A stretch of 64,000 bases of DNA, from assembly GCF_900109755.1 (NCBI RefSeq), contig NZ_FOAR01000003.1:158604-222603 (forward strand). The letters run 5' to 3'. Position 1 is the first letter of the stretch, and each line of letters starts with the position of its first letter. Below are positions 37,704 to 47,600 of this stretch, in pieces. A model generated the notes under the pieces. It had not been told where the DNA came from. It ran no database searches and saw only the letters and a program-made list of their open reading frames with translations. This DNA comes from Pseudomonas agarici. GTDB lineage: Bacteria > Pseudomonadota > Gammaproteobacteria > Pseudomonadales > Pseudomonadaceae. Position numbers and translations under genes: made by a program.

Positions 37704-37730
37704 GTCACGCAGCTTAGCACTTTCGCTCTC

Positions 37731-37831
37731 ATATCGTTATAACTCGATATAGCGATTTATAGGGAAGTCAGAGCGAAATCATATTTGTATATCGCGAAAT
37801 ATCGATTTATATTTCGCTCCATCGCGATATA
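37731..37831. promoter_or_regulatory. AT-rich region with nested dyads upstream of the ArsR gene
   Basis: Three perfect inverted repeats lie within 101 bases. ATATCG (37731-37736) pairs with CGATAT (37745-37750). TATATCGCGA (37788-37797) pairs with TCGCGATATA (37822-37831). Inside the latter, GCGAAATAT (37794-37802) pairs with ATATTTCGC (37809-37817). The ATATCG core recurs throughout. This is strongly suggestive of an autoregulated ArsR-type operator; AT content is far above the surrounding DNA. Confidence 0.65.
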
Positions 37832-37857
37832 GCGTTTTACTACCTTGAGACACCACC

Positions 37858-38160
37858 ATGACCCTTGACCTCGACGAAATAATAAAAGCACTGGCACATC
37901 CAGTACGCCGAGACATCCTCAGCTGGTTGAAAGATCCGGAAAACCAATTCCCCGAGCAGCACCATAACCATGAATACGGTATCTGTGCCGGACAGATCGA
38001 CCAACGCTGCGGCTTGTCGCAGTCGACCGTGTCGGCGCATCTGGCGACACTGCAACGAGCCGGCCTGATCAGCAGCCAGAAGGTCGGCCAGTGGCACTTC
38101 TTCAAACGCAACGAGGAAACCATTCAGGCATTCCTCCGCACCATGAGCCAAGAGCTCTAA
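37858..38160 (+). CDS. ArsR family winged-helix regulator
   Basis: Protein of 100 residues: DEIIKALAHPVRRDILSWL at the N-terminus and the recognition helix region CGLSQSTVSAHLATLQRAGL, both typical of ArsR-SmtB proteins. It has two cysteines, Cys42 (YGICAGQ) and Cys50 (QRCGLSQ). They are not in the classic CVC metal box, but could sense electrophiles or metals. It is encoded 14 bases upstream of an MFS gene and then xenB, so it probably represses this unit through the dyads at 37731-37831. Confidence 0.87.
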   Translation: MTLDLDEIIKALAHPVRRDILSWLKDPENQFPEQHHNHEYGICAGQIDQRCGLSQSTVSAHLATLQRAGLISSQKVGQWHFFKRNEETIQAFLRTMSQEL

Positions 38161-38174
38161 AAGGACCGCAATCG

Positions 38175-39341
38175 ATGCCTCTCTCGCTACTTATCCTGGC
38201 CCTGAGCGCCTTCGCCATCGGTACCACCGAGTTCGTCATCATGGGTCTGTTACCCGATGTGGCGACCGACCTTGGGGTCTCGATCCCCGGTGCTGGCTGG
38301 CTGGTGACCGGCTACGCACTGGGCGTAGCCATCGGCGCCCCCTTCATGGCCATGGCCACTGCCCGACTGCCACGCAAGGCAGCCTTGGTGGCCCTGATGG
38401 GGATCTTCATCGTTGGCAACCTGCTGTGCGCGGTGGCCAGTGACTACAACGTGTTAATGCTCGCCCGTATTGTCACCGCCCTGTGCCATGGCGCCTTTTT
38501 CGGCATCGGCTCGGTGGTGGCGGCCAATCTGGTCAGCCCGGACAAGCGCGCCTCGGCCGTGGCCCTGATGTTCACCGGCCTGACTCTGGCCAACGTGCTC
38601 GGCGTGCCCCTGGGCACTGCCTTGGGTCAACAGGCCGGCTGGCGTTCGACCTTCTGGGCAGTGACCGTCATCGGCGTGATTGCGCTGATCGGCCTGCTTC
38701 GCTTCCTGCCAGCCAAGCGTGACGAAGAAAAACTCGACATGCGCGCCGAACTCGCAGCCCTCAAGGGCGCCGGTCTGTGGTTGTCCCTGAGCATGACTGT
38801 GCTGTTCTCGGCCTCGGTATTCGCCCTGTTCACCTACATCGCACCGTTGCTTCGCGACGTCACCGGCGTCTCGCCACGGGGCGTGACCTGGACCCTGATG
38901 CTGATGGGCCTGGGCTTGACCGTCGGCAACATCATCGGCGGCAAGCTGGCGGACAAGAGCCTGTCCGCGACGCTGATTGGGGTCTTTATCGCCATGGCGG
39001 CACTGGCTACGGTGCTGACCTGGACCAGCCTGATCGTGGTTCCGGCAGAAATCACCCTGTTCCTCTGGGCCACCGCCTGCTTCGCCGCCGTACCCGCCTT
39101 GCAGGTCAACGTGGTGACTTATGGCCAGGCCGCACCGAACCTGGTCTCGACCTTGAATATCGGCGCCTTCAACCTCGGCAACGCTCTCGGCGCCTGGGTC
39201 GGCGGCAGCGTCATTGCCCACGGTTTCGGCCTGACCAGCGTGCCCCCGGCCGCTGCGACACTGGCGGTGCTCGCACTGCTGGTGACCCTGATCACGTTTC
39301 GCCAGAACGGCAATGCCGAACTGGTTCCCGCTACCCACTAA
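38175..39341 (+). CDS. MFS efflux transporter (DHA1, AraJ-like)
   Basis: Inner-membrane protein of 388 residues with about 12 helices. It begins MPLSLLILALSAFAIGTTEFV, with FVIMGLLPDVATDLGVSIP, the signature of DHA1 sugar/drug exporters such as AraJ, YdhP and CmlA relatives. ATG 38175 is preceded by AAAAGG at about 9 bases. It is the middle gene of arsR-MFS-xenB. The arrangement suggests export of a toxic electrophile or its reduction product, though the substrate is unknown. Confidence 0.88.
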   Translation: MPLSLLILALSAFAIGTTEFVIMGLLPDVATDLGVSIPGAGWLVTGYALGVAIGAPFMAMATARLPRKAALVALMGIFIVGNLLCAVASDYNVLMLARIVTALCHGAFFGIGSVVAANLVSPDKRASAVALMFTGLTLANVLGVPLGTALGQQAGWRSTFWAVTVIGVIALIGLLRFLPAKRDEEKLDMRAELAALKGAGLWLSLSMTVLFSASVFALFTYIAPLLRDVTGVSPRGVTWTLMLMGLGLTVGNIIGGKLADKSLSATLIGVFIAMAALATVLTWTSLIVVPAEITLFLWATACFAAVPALQVNVVTYGQAAPNLVSTLNIGAFNLGNALGAWVGGSVIAHGFGLTSVPPAAATLAVLALLVTLITFRQNGNAELVPATH

Positions 39342-39361
39342 CCATCAAGAGGATTGTCCAC

Positions 39362-40411
39362 ATGGCAACTATTTTCGACCCAATCAAGCTCGGCGAACTC
39401 GAATTGCCGAACCGCATCATCATGGCCCCATTGACCCGCTGCCGCGCCGATGAAGGCCGTGTGCCGAACGCTCTGATGGCCGAGTATTACGTCCAGCGCG
39501 CTTCCGCCGGCCTGATCCTCAGCGAAGCGACCTCGGTCACCCCGATGGGCGTCGGCTACCCCGACACCCCCGGCATCTGGTCCGACGACCAGGTACGTGG
39601 CTGGAGCAACGTTACCAAGGCCGTACACGCCGCCGGTGGCCGGATCTTCCTGCAACTGTGGCACGTCGGCCGGGTTTCCCATACTTCATACCTGAACGGC
39701 GAACTGCCCGTCGCCCCGAGCGCCATTCAACCCAAGGGCCACGTCAGCCTGGTCCGTCCACTGGCCGACTTCCCGACGCCGCGGGCACTGGAAACCGCTG
39801 AAATCGCCGATATCGTCGACGCCTACCGCCTCGGCGCGAAAAACGCCAAGGCCGCCGGCTTCGATGGCGTGGAAATCCATGGTGCCAACGGCTATCTGCT
39901 TGACCAGTTTCTGCAAAGCAGCACCAACCAGCGTACCGATAGCTACGGTGGCTCTCTGGAAAATCGTGCCCGCCTGCTCCTTGAAGTTACTGATGCCGTG
40001 GTGGAAATCTGGGGTGCCGGTCGTGTCGGTATGCACCTGGCACCGCGTGCGGACATCCACGACATGGGCGACGCGAACCTCTCGGAAACCTTCACCTATG
40101 TCGCTCGCGAGCTGGGTAAGCGCGGTATCGCGTTTATCTGCTCCCGCGAAAAGGAAGCCACCGACAGTCTCGGCCCACAGCTCAAGGCCGCTTTCGGTGG
40201 CCCTTACATCGCCAACGAACGCTTCACCAAGGACAGCGCCAATGCCTGGCTGAGCAGCGGCAAGGCCGATGCCGTGGCCTTCGGCGTACCCTTCATTGCC
40301 AACCCGGACCTGCCAGCGCGCCTGAAGGCCGACGCACCGCTGAACGATGCCAATCCTGACACCTTCTACGGCAACGGCGCGGTCGGCTACATCGACTACC
40401 CAACGCTGTAA
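39362..40411 (+). CDS. xenB: Alkene reductase / xenobiotic reductase B (Old Yellow Enzyme family)
   Basis: FMN flavoprotein of 349 residues that reduces activated alkenes and nitro compounds with NADPH. It begins MATIFDPIKLGELELPNRII and has APLTRCRADEGRVPN, FLQLWHVGRVSH and VEIHGANGYLLDQFLQSSTN (His-Asn pair that binds the substrate), with NRTDSYGG-like NQRTDSYGGS after it. The sequence is very close to P. fluorescens XenB as I recall it. It lies 20 bases after the MFS gene, and an intrinsic terminator follows at 40458-40500. Confidence 0.95.
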   Translation: MATIFDPIKLGELELPNRIIMAPLTRCRADEGRVPNALMAEYYVQRASAGLILSEATSVTPMGVGYPDTPGIWSDDQVRGWSNVTKAVHAAGGRIFLQLWHVGRVSHTSYLNGELPVAPSAIQPKGHVSLVRPLADFPTPRALETAEIADIVDAYRLGAKNAKAAGFDGVEIHGANGYLLDQFLQSSTNQRTDSYGGSLENRARLLLEVTDAVVEIWGAGRVGMHLAPRADIHDMGDANLSETFTYVARELGKRGIAFICSREKEATDSLGPQLKAAFGGPYIANERFTKDSANAWLSSGKADAVAFGVPFIANPDLPARLKADAPLNDANPDTFYGNGAVGYIDYPTL

Positions 40412-40457
40412 GCTGCGAGCAATACACTAAAGCCGCAAAAGGCCCTGCCTTGAACAG

Positions 40458-40500
40458 CCCCAGAAGTTGGACAGCCGTCCTGACTTTTGGGGTTTTTTTT
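40458..40500 (+). terminator. Intrinsic terminator of xenB
   Basis: Stem of 13 pairs (CCCCAGAAGTTGG at 40458-40470 with CCTGACTTTTGGGG ending 40492; three wobble pairs) followed by eight T residues at 40493-40500. It lies 47 bases after the xenB stop codon. Confidence 0.8.
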
Positions 40501-40678
40501 GTATCTGCCGAATTCCGCTACACTACTACCGGAGAACACTCACAGGACAAAGGGCGCCTTGTCGCAGGTATTCCTCGCCACAGTCTGCATACTTACCCGG
40601 CGTTTTTCTCTTCTATGGGAAGGCGTGCAACACCCTGGAATGGTGTTGCTTTCAAGATCCAGCTTAAAAGGAATTAAC

Positions 40679-41128
40679 ATGATCCTCCTGCTGCAATCCT
40701 TCAGCATTGCGCTGTTTTGCGGAGCCATTTCCGCCCTTCTTTCATTTACCGCCTTCGCTTCCGGCATCGTTACGGCGGTTGAGATCCACAACGATTCCTC
40801 GCACCCGCTGGAGCTGTTGGGCACCGGCATCGACCTGAACGGCGCGGCGCCTTCAAGCTTTTCCATTGCCGGCGGCGAACGGCGGGAACTGAAACTCGCC
40901 GGGCCGAGGGCCTGGTTCATCTACGGCTGGGGGCCACACAAGTGCCACTTCGCGGCCCAGCACTCCCTGCAGCAACGCTTTGCCCAGTCGCCCCATCACA
41001 ACTACCTGCCGGTATGGACACGGCAAGCCGAGTCGATCGGCGAACGTCCGGCGTCCTGCAAGGCCCGCTTGAACAAGACACTCAAGGCTCCCCCCTACAG
41101 CTATAGCGTGAAGTTCAGCATGAGCTGA
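40679..41128 (+). CDS. Secreted or membrane-anchored protein of unknown function
   Basis: Protein of 149 residues from ATG 40679, with AAGGA 6 bases upstream. Residues 1-27 are hydrophobic with a plausible cleavage near AFA-SG, so it is either secreted or anchored by this segment; the N-terminus lacks the usual basic residues. The mature part has TAVEIHNDSSHPLELLGTGI, AGGERRELKLAGPRAWFIYG and only two cysteines (HKCHF, ASCKAR). I do not recognise a family. It follows the xenB terminator, so it has its own promoter. Confidence 0.6.
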   Translation: MILLLQSFSIALFCGAISALLSFTAFASGIVTAVEIHNDSSHPLELLGTGIDLNGAAPSSFSIAGGERRELKLAGPRAWFIYGWGPHKCHFAAQHSLQQRFAQSPHHNYLPVWTRQAESIGERPASCKARLNKTLKAPPYSYSVKFSMS

Positions 41129-41474
41129 GCCCTCCGGGCGTCCGGTGGAGTGCGGTTCACCGGATACACCAGTGTCGCTCCACTCACTGACGGCAATGGA
41201 AAATTCCCGCACCACGGGCGAAAATCATTCCTGTTGAGTCCTCTGCTCCAACAGCCGACGCTTATGAGAGCTCCGCGCCACGCGAGGGTCGCTCATGAAA
41301 CTTAAAATCGGCATAACACTTAAAGCATAAGGACTGCGCTGTATTTTTTCAGGAGGACCGTCATGAAAAAGCTCGAATGGACGTGATAAAAGACAGTGCC
41401 CTAGCGGTCTGTACGGTCACTTAAGTTCCGGGGCAAGAAACCCACGGCCAAGACGCTGTGAGCAGTCTGGCCGG
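41129..41474. other. Intergenic stretch with a possible decayed small gene
   Basis: No intact gene is visible in this 346-base gap between convergent genes. AGGAGG at 41352-41357 sits 5 bases before ATG 41363, which opens MKKLEWT and then stops (TGA, TAA). The same frame continues after the stops as SLKFRGKKPTAKTL, a basic stretch ending in TGA near 41461. This could be a tiny peptide with a strong ribosome binding site or the remains of a small basic protein. Confidence 0.35.
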
Positions 41475-42410
41475 CTACCTTTTATCAGCAGAAATCGCCA
41501 TGGATGAATGCCCGGTCTGGGGTGAACCGCGCTTGCGCTGTCCCCAGGCCACCGCCAATCCACTCAGGCAGATCACCACGATCCCGACCAGGGCGACCAT
41601 ATCCGGCATGTGATCGAAAATCAGGTAACCGTACATCCCCGCGAATAGAATCTGCCCGTAGCTGAACGGCGCCAAGGTCGCTGGGGCGGCATACCGCAAA
41701 GCCTGGGTCAGGAGCATATGGCCGAACATGCCGCAGGTCCCCAGGCCGATCATGAACAGGCCGTGGACTAAGGTGGGGACACTCCAGAAAAACGGCAGCA
41801 ACGCACTCATGATCAGGCTGTTGAGGATGCCGGTCAGAAAGTTGCTGGTGGTCGGGCTGTCAACCCCGCTGAGAGTGCGGGTCAGCAGTTGATAAAAGCC
41901 GAAACACAGGGCCGAACCCAACGGTAGCAGGATCGCCGGGGTGAACAATGCCCCGCCCGGTCGTACCACGATCAATACCCCGACAAAGCCTACGATCACC
42001 GCCGCCCATTGCCTACGGCTCACTCGTTCGCCCAATAGCGGCACCGACAAGGCGGTCACCAGCAAGGGGGCAAGGAAGTTGACTGAGGTGGCTTCCGCCA
42101 GAGGGATATAACGCAGGCCGGTGGTGAAAAACAGGCTGGTGCCGATCAAGCACAAGGCACGCAACACTTGCAACCCCGGACGCCGGGTGCGTACCGCCGC
42201 CGAAAAGCCGCCGCGAGGTACGAACACCGCCAGCATCAACAAGGTATGAACCACATAGCGGGCCCAGACCACCATCACGATGGGGTAAAAACCCGACAGA
42301 TACTTGGACAGGGCGTCATGGCTGGCGAACATCAGCACCGCCCCTGCGACCAGGACAATGCCCTTGAGCGGCTGCTCGGCGCTCTTGTGCATCAAGTTCG
42401 ATACATTCAT
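41475..42410 (-). CDS. DMT superfamily (EamA) transporter
   Basis: Inner-membrane protein of 311 residues with ten predicted helices arranged as two EamA repeats. The first repeat holds ALSKYLSGFYPIVMVVWARY and LAEATSVNFLAPLLV, and the second FYQLLTRTLSGVDSPTTSNF and YAAPATLAPFSYGQILFA. The proteins of this group (RhaT/YdcZ type) usually export metabolites or amino acids. The substrate is unknown. It stands alone: a convergent gene of unknown function lies downstream and ttgR upstream on the same strand, 158 bases away. Confidence 0.85.
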   Translation of the reverse strand: MNVSNLMHKSAEQPLKGIVLVAGAVLMFASHDALSKYLSGFYPIVMVVWARYVVHTLLMLAVFVPRGGFSAAVRTRRPGLQVLRALCLIGTSLFFTTGLRYIPLAEATSVNFLAPLLVTALSVPLLGERVSRRQWAAVIVGFVGVLIVVRPGGALFTPAILLPLGSALCFGFYQLLTRTLSGVDSPTTSNFLTGILNSLIMSALLPFFWSVPTLVHGLFMIGLGTCGMFGHMLLTQALRYAAPATLAPFSYGQILFAGMYGYLIFDHMPDMVALVGIVVICLSGLAVAWGQRKRGSPQTGHSSMAISADKR

Positions 42411-42568
42411 TTACACGCTCGCAACAAATTTGCTACAAAATACTTAGGAGACTAACTACCAAGTTTCAGCCCACAGGTATATAAATGTTGCCCATTATCG
42501 GCAGCCCAAGTGTTTTTTGTTATTAGCCTTAAATATTGACACAACTAGACTCAATTACGCACTTTGAG

Positions 42569-43201
42569 TCAATTGCGCAAGCTGGGGCTCAGGAGCAGCA
42601 TATCCAATCCTGCATCGACCCAGCGTGGAGCATCGTCAGCCAGGTCAAAGCTGTCGGGTGCCAGCAACCATTGATAGAGAATGCCATCGATCCAGGCATG
42701 GATACTGATGGCTGCGCGAGCTGTATCGAGGCTCTCGGGAAGCTGCCCTCTATTCACCGCATTACGCAAGGCCAGCTCGATGTGCATATTGCAGTCCGCG
42801 CTGGCAGCGCGTCGCTGGCGACGCAGATCACACATTTCATCGGTGAACTCACACTTATGAAACAAAATTTCATTGATGCGCCGGACTTTCGGGTCAAGGG
42901 CAACCCGCTGAAAGAAATGCACCAACAACTGACGCATGCAGCCCAATGGATCAAGCTCCTCGCGGTTTTCACTGGCCTTGGCCAGGTCATCCAACGGCTC
43001 GCGCAACGAGTCGAGCATCGCCTGCACCAGATCAGCCTTGTTGCTGAAATGCCAGTAGATGGCACCACGTGTCACACCTGCCAGGGTCGCGATATCGGCC
43101 AGGGTAGTGCGTGCCACACCACGCTCGTAGAACGCCTTTTCGGCAGCTTCGAGTATCTGGCTCCGGGTTTCCCGGGCTTCCTCTTTGGTGCGACGGACCA
43201 T
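42569..43201 (-). CDS. ttgR: TetR family repressor TtgR (EmhR)
   Basis: Repressor of the adjacent ttgABC efflux operon that is released by binding antibiotics, flavonoids and other aromatic compounds. The 210-residue protein has the Tet[32 protein letters not shown] (key residues [11 protein letters not shown]), and it begins [20 protein letters not shown] as in TtgR. The ligand domain is typical in length. It is divergent from ttgA with a 253-base gap that contains a TtgR-like operator at 43333-43366. Confidence 0.92.
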   Translation of the reverse strand: MVRRTKEEARETRSQILEAAEKAFYERGVARTTLADIATLAGVTRGAIYWHFSNKADLVQAMLDSLREPLDDLAKASENREELDPLGCMRQLLVHFFQRVALDPKVRRINEILFHKCEFTDEMCDLRRQRRAASADCNMHIELALRNAVNRGQLPESLDTARAAISIHAWIDGILYQWLLAPDSFDLADDAPRWVDAGLDMLLLSPSLRN

Positions 43202-43332
43202 GGCGGTAAAACCTCAATCAGGGTGCCTCGGATGGCCCATGGCCTAATCCGAGCTTAACGACGGGCGGCGATTCTTATGCCTTTTCCCGAAATGAATCCA
43301 GTGCTTTGTCACGACGGTCATGAAAAGCGCAC

Positions 43333-43366
43333 GTATTTACAAACAACCATGAATGTAAGTATATTC
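43333..43366. promoter_or_regulatory. TtgR-like operator between ttgR and ttgA
   Basis: Pseudo-palindrome with core TTACA (43337-43341) and TGTAA (43354-43358). Extended arms GTATTTACA (43333-43341) and TGTAAGTAT (43354-43362) match at 7 of 9 positions. The sequence is nearly identical to the P. putida TtgR operator as I remember it. It lies about 130 bases upstream of ttgR and about 90 upstream of ttgA, where the divergent promoters are expected. Confidence 0.8.
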
Positions 43367-43454
43367 ATTAGCAACCTATTTATCCAGCCGGATCACCTTT
43401 AATACCCTTCCACTATTCTTGTGCGCATCGTGCGCGCTTGACTCGAGGCCCCTC

Positions 43455-44615
43455 ATGCAACGCAAGCCAGCTATTACCACTCTGGTCACCGCCGTCGCCC
43501 TGGCATCGCTGCTCAGCGGATGTAAAGAGGAAAAGGCCGCCGCGCCAGCCCCTCCCGCACCTCAGGTCGGTGTCGTTACCCTGCAAACCCAGGCCTTCAC
43601 CCTGACGTCCGAGCTTCCAGGTCGAACCAGCGCCTATCGCATCGCCGAGGTCCGTCCCCAGGTCAACGGCATCATTCTCAAACGCCTGTTCAAGGAAGGC
43701 GGCGACGTCAAAGCCGGTCAGCAGCTTTATCAAATCGATCCCTCGGTCTATGAAGCAACCCTCAAGAGCGCCGAAGCGAACCTGCAATCGACCCGTTCGA
43801 TTTCCGACCGCTACAAGCAGTTGGTGAACGAACAGGCTGTCAGCCGCCAGGAATACGACACCGCCGTCGCCAATCGCTTGCAATCGGAAGCCGCCCTGCA
43901 AAGCGCTCAGATCAACGTGCGCTATACCAAGGTATTGGCGCCGTTGTCTGGGCGTATCGGTCGCTCGTCGGTAACCGAAGGCGCCCTGGTCAGCTCCGGC
44001 CAGGCCGAGGCCATGGCGACGATTTCGCAACTCGACCCGATCTACGTCGACGTGACGCAATCCACCGCCGAGCTATTGCAACTGCGCCGCGAGCTGGAAA
44101 GCGGGCGCCTGCAGAAGGCTGGCGACAACGCCGCAACGGTCAAGCTGATCCTGGAAGACGGTAGCTCGTACCCGCAGGAAGGCAAGCTGAAATTCTCGGA
44201 AGTCACCGTGGATGAAACCACCGGCTCGGTGACCCTGCGCGCGGTGTTCCCGAACCCCGATCACACCCTGCTGCCGGGCATGTTCGTACATGCTCAATTG
44301 CAGGCCGGCGTGAACAGTGCCGCCATTCTCGCGCCACAGCAAGGCGTGACCCGTGACCTCAAGGGCACCCCGATCGCGTTGGTGGTCGGTCCGGACAATA
44401 AGGTCGAGCTGCGTCGGCTCAAGGCCAGCCGTACCCTGGGCAGTCAATGGCTGATCGAGGAGGGCTTGAACGCCGGCGACCGGGTGATCACCGAAGGTCT
44501 CCAGTTCGTGCAGCCCGGCATTGAAGTCCAGCCCACCGAAGCCAGCAATGTGAAGGTAGCCAACCCGCCCCCTGCACCGGCAACAGATAAAGCCGCCGGC
44601 AGCAAAGGGGAATAA
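43455..44615 (+). CDS. ttgA: RND efflux periplasmic adaptor TtgA (EmhA/MexA type)
   Basis: Membrane fusion lipoprotein of 386 residues linking the inner-membrane pump TtgB to the outer-membrane channel TtgC. Lipoprotein signal: ASLLSGC near residue 22. HlyD-type blocks include LPGRTSAYRIAEVRPQVNG, a coiled-coil hairpin (about 95-160), and LAPLSGRIGRSSVTEGALV. I start at ATG 43455 because it gives the complete lipoprotein signal; the frame runs further up to 43419. First gene of ttgABC, 3 bases before ttgB. Confidence 0.94.
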   Translation: MQRKPAITTLVTAVALASLLSGCKEEKAAAPAPPAPQVGVVTLQTQAFTLTSELPGRTSAYRIAEVRPQVNGIILKRLFKEGGDVKAGQQLYQIDPSVYEATLKSAEANLQSTRSISDRYKQLVNEQAVSRQEYDTAVANRLQSEAALQSAQINVRYTKVLAPLSGRIGRSSVTEGALVSSGQAEAMATISQLDPIYVDVTQSTAELLQLRRELESGRLQKAGDNAATVKLILEDGSSYPQEGKLKFSEVTVDETTGSVTLRAVFPNPDHTLLPGMFVHAQLQAGVNSAAILAPQQGVTRDLKGTPIALVVGPDNKVELRRLKASRTLGSQWLIEEGLNAGDRVITEGLQFVQPGIEVQPTEASNVKVANPPPAPATDKAAGSKGE

Positions 44616-44618
44616 ACC

Positions 44619-47600
44619 ATGTCGAAATTTTTTATCGATCGGCCCATTTTCGCCTGGGTTATCGCCCTGGTGATCATGTTAGTCGGGGCTCTATCGATCC
44701 TCAAATTGCCGATCAACCAGTACCCGGCCATCGCACCGCCGGCTATCGCGATTGCCGTGACCTATCCGGGCGCCTCGGCGCAGACCGTGCAGGACACCGT
44801 GGTCCAGGTGATCGAGCAACAGCTCAACGGCATCGACAACCTACGTTATGTAGCCTCGGAAAGTAACTCCGACGGCAGCATGACCATTACCGCGACCTTC
44901 GAGCAGGGCACCAGCCCGGATACCGCGCAGGTCCAGGTGCAGAACAAGCTGAACCTGGCGACCCCGTTGCTACCGGAAGAAGTGCAACGCCAGGGCATCC
45001 GCGTGACCAAATCGGTGAAGAACTTCCTGATGGTCATCGGCGTGGTATCGACCGACGGCAGCATGACCAAGGATGACCTGTCGAACTACATCGTCTCCAA
45101 CATGCAGGACCCGATCTCGCGAACCTCCGGTGTCGGCGACTTCCAGGTGTTCGGTGCCCAGTACGCGATGCGCATCTGGCTCGACCCGGCCAAGCTGAAC
45201 AACTACAAGCTGACCCCGGTGGACGTCAAGAACGCCATTGCCGCACAGAACGTCCAAGTGTCCTCCGGGCAACTGGGTGGTCTGCCGGCCATGCCCGGCC
45301 AGCAGTTGAACGCGACCATTATCGGCAAGACCCGCCTGCAGACCGCCGAGCAATTCAAGGCGATTCTGCTCAAGGTCAACCAGGACGGTTCACAAGTGCG
45401 CCTGGGCGATGTCGCCGACGTCGGCCTCGGGGGTGAAAATTACAGCGTCAGCGCTCAGTTCAACGGTAAACCAGCCTCCGGCATGGCAGTAAAACTCGCC
45501 GCCGGAGCCAACGCCCTGGACACCGCTAAGGCCCTGCGCAAGACCATCTCCAACCTTGAACCGTTCTTTCCGCAAGGCGTGAAAGTGGTATTCCCATACG
45601 ACACCACCCCGGTGGTGACAGAGTCGATCAAGGGGGTGATTGAAACCCTGGTCGAAGCGATCGTACTGGTGTTTCTGGTGATGTTCCTGTTCCTGCAGAA
45701 TTTCCGCGCCACCATTATCACCACCATGACCGTCCCGGTGGTGTTGCTGGGGACCTTCGGGATCCTCGCGGCGGCCGGTTTCAGCATCAACACCCTGACC
45801 ATGTTCGCCATGGTGCTCGCCATCGGCCTGCTGGTGGACGATGCCATCGTCGTGGTGGAAAACGTCGAGCGCGTGATGAGCGAGGAAGGCTTGTCGCCCA
45901 AGGAAGCCACCAAGAAATCCATGGGGCAGATCCAGGGCGCACTGGTGGGTATCGCCCTGGTGCTTTCGGCGGTACTGCTGCCGATGGCGTTCTTCGGCGG
46001 TTCGACCGGGGTGATCTACAAGCAGTTCTCGATCACCATCGTTTCGGCCATGGCTCTGTCGGTGATGGTTGCCCTGATCTTCACCCCGGCACTCTGCGCC
46101 ACCATGCTCAAGCCGATTGCCAAGGGTGATCACGGCACGGCGAAGCGGGGCTTCTTCGGCTGGTTCAACCGCAATTTCGACCGTGGCGTGCGTGGCTACG
46201 AGCGCACGGTGAGCGGCATCCTGCGCCACAAGGCGCCGTACCTGCTGGTCTATGTGATCATCCTTGTCGGCATGATCTGGCTGTTCATGCGCATTCCGAC
46301 GTCGTTCCTGCCCGAAGAAGACCAGGGCGTGCTCTTTGCCCAAGTCCAGACTCCGGCCGGTTCGAGCGCCGAACGGACCCAGGTAGTGATCGACAAAATG
46401 CGCGAGTACCTGCTGACCAAGGAAACCGACACGGTGGCTTCGGTGTTTACCGTAAACGGCTTCAACTTCGCCGGTCGCGGGCAGAGTTCGGCCATGGCCT
46501 TCATCATGCTCAGGCCCTGGGACGAGCGCTCCACCGCCAACAATGTGTTCGCCCTGGCGGCCCGTGCCCAGCAGCATTTCTTTTCGTTTCGCGACGCGAA
46601 AGTGTTCGCCTTTGCCCCACCGGCGGTATTGGAGTTGGGTAACGCCACCGGTTTCGACGTGTACCTGCAGGACCAGGCCGGTATCGGCCATGACAGACTG
46701 ATGGCGGCGCGTAACCAGTTCCTCGGCATGGCGGCCCAGAGCAAAGTACTCACGCAAGTACGTCCGAACGGCCTGAACGACGAACCGCAGTACCAGTTGA
46801 GCATCGACAACGAACGGGCCAGCGCCCTGGGGGTGTCCCTGGCGGACATCGACAGCAGCCTGTCGATTGCCCTGGGCGGCAACTATATCAATGACTTCAT
46901 TGATCGTGGTCGGGTGAAGAAGGTCTACGTGCAGGGCCAGCCCAGCGCCCGGATGAGCCCTGAAGACCTAGAGAAGTGGTACATACGCAACAGCAAGGGC
47001 GAGATGGTGCCCTTCTCCGCCTTCGCCAAGGGCCAGTGGATTTACGGTGCACCGAAGCTGTCGCGCTACAACGGCGTCGAAGCCATGGAGATTCTCGGCT
47101 CGCCGGCTCCAGGTTACAGCACCGGCCAGGCTATGGCTGAAGTCGAGGCTATTGCCAAGAAACTTCCGGCAGGCGTGGGTATTTCCTGGACAGGCCTATC
47201 ATACGAGGAGCGCCTGTCCGGCTCCCAGGCACCGGCGTTGTTCGCCCTATCTTTGCTGATGGTATTCCTGTGTCTTGCCGCACTGTACGAAAGCTGGTCG
47301 ATTCCGATCGCTGTGATACTGGTGGTGCCGCTGGGGATTGTCGGTGCGCTGCTGGCGACCACTTTGCGCGGGCTGTCCAACGATGTGTACTTCCAGGTGG
47401 GCCTGTTGACCACCATCGGGCTGGCGGCGAAAAACGCCATCCTGATCGTGGAGTTCGCCAAGGAACTGCATGAACAGGGCCACAGCTTGATCGATGCAGC
47501 GGTGCAAGCCTGCCGCATGCGTCTGCGGCCGATCATCATGACGTCCCTGGCCTTCATCCTCGGCGTGGTGCCACTGGCGATTGCCACCGGCGCCGGCTCG

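Noticed and set aside
40451..40500. TGAACAGCCCCAGAAG... as an insertion-sequence end
   Set aside because: The start resembles some IS3-family terminal repeats, but the two arms form a hairpin followed by T8 right after xenB. No transposase fragment is nearby, so an intrinsic terminator explains it.
45390..46757. Open frame of 455 codons antisense to ttgB
   Set aside because: His- and Gly-rich composition typical of antisense shadow frames in GC-rich genomes; the opposite strand clearly encodes the RND pump.
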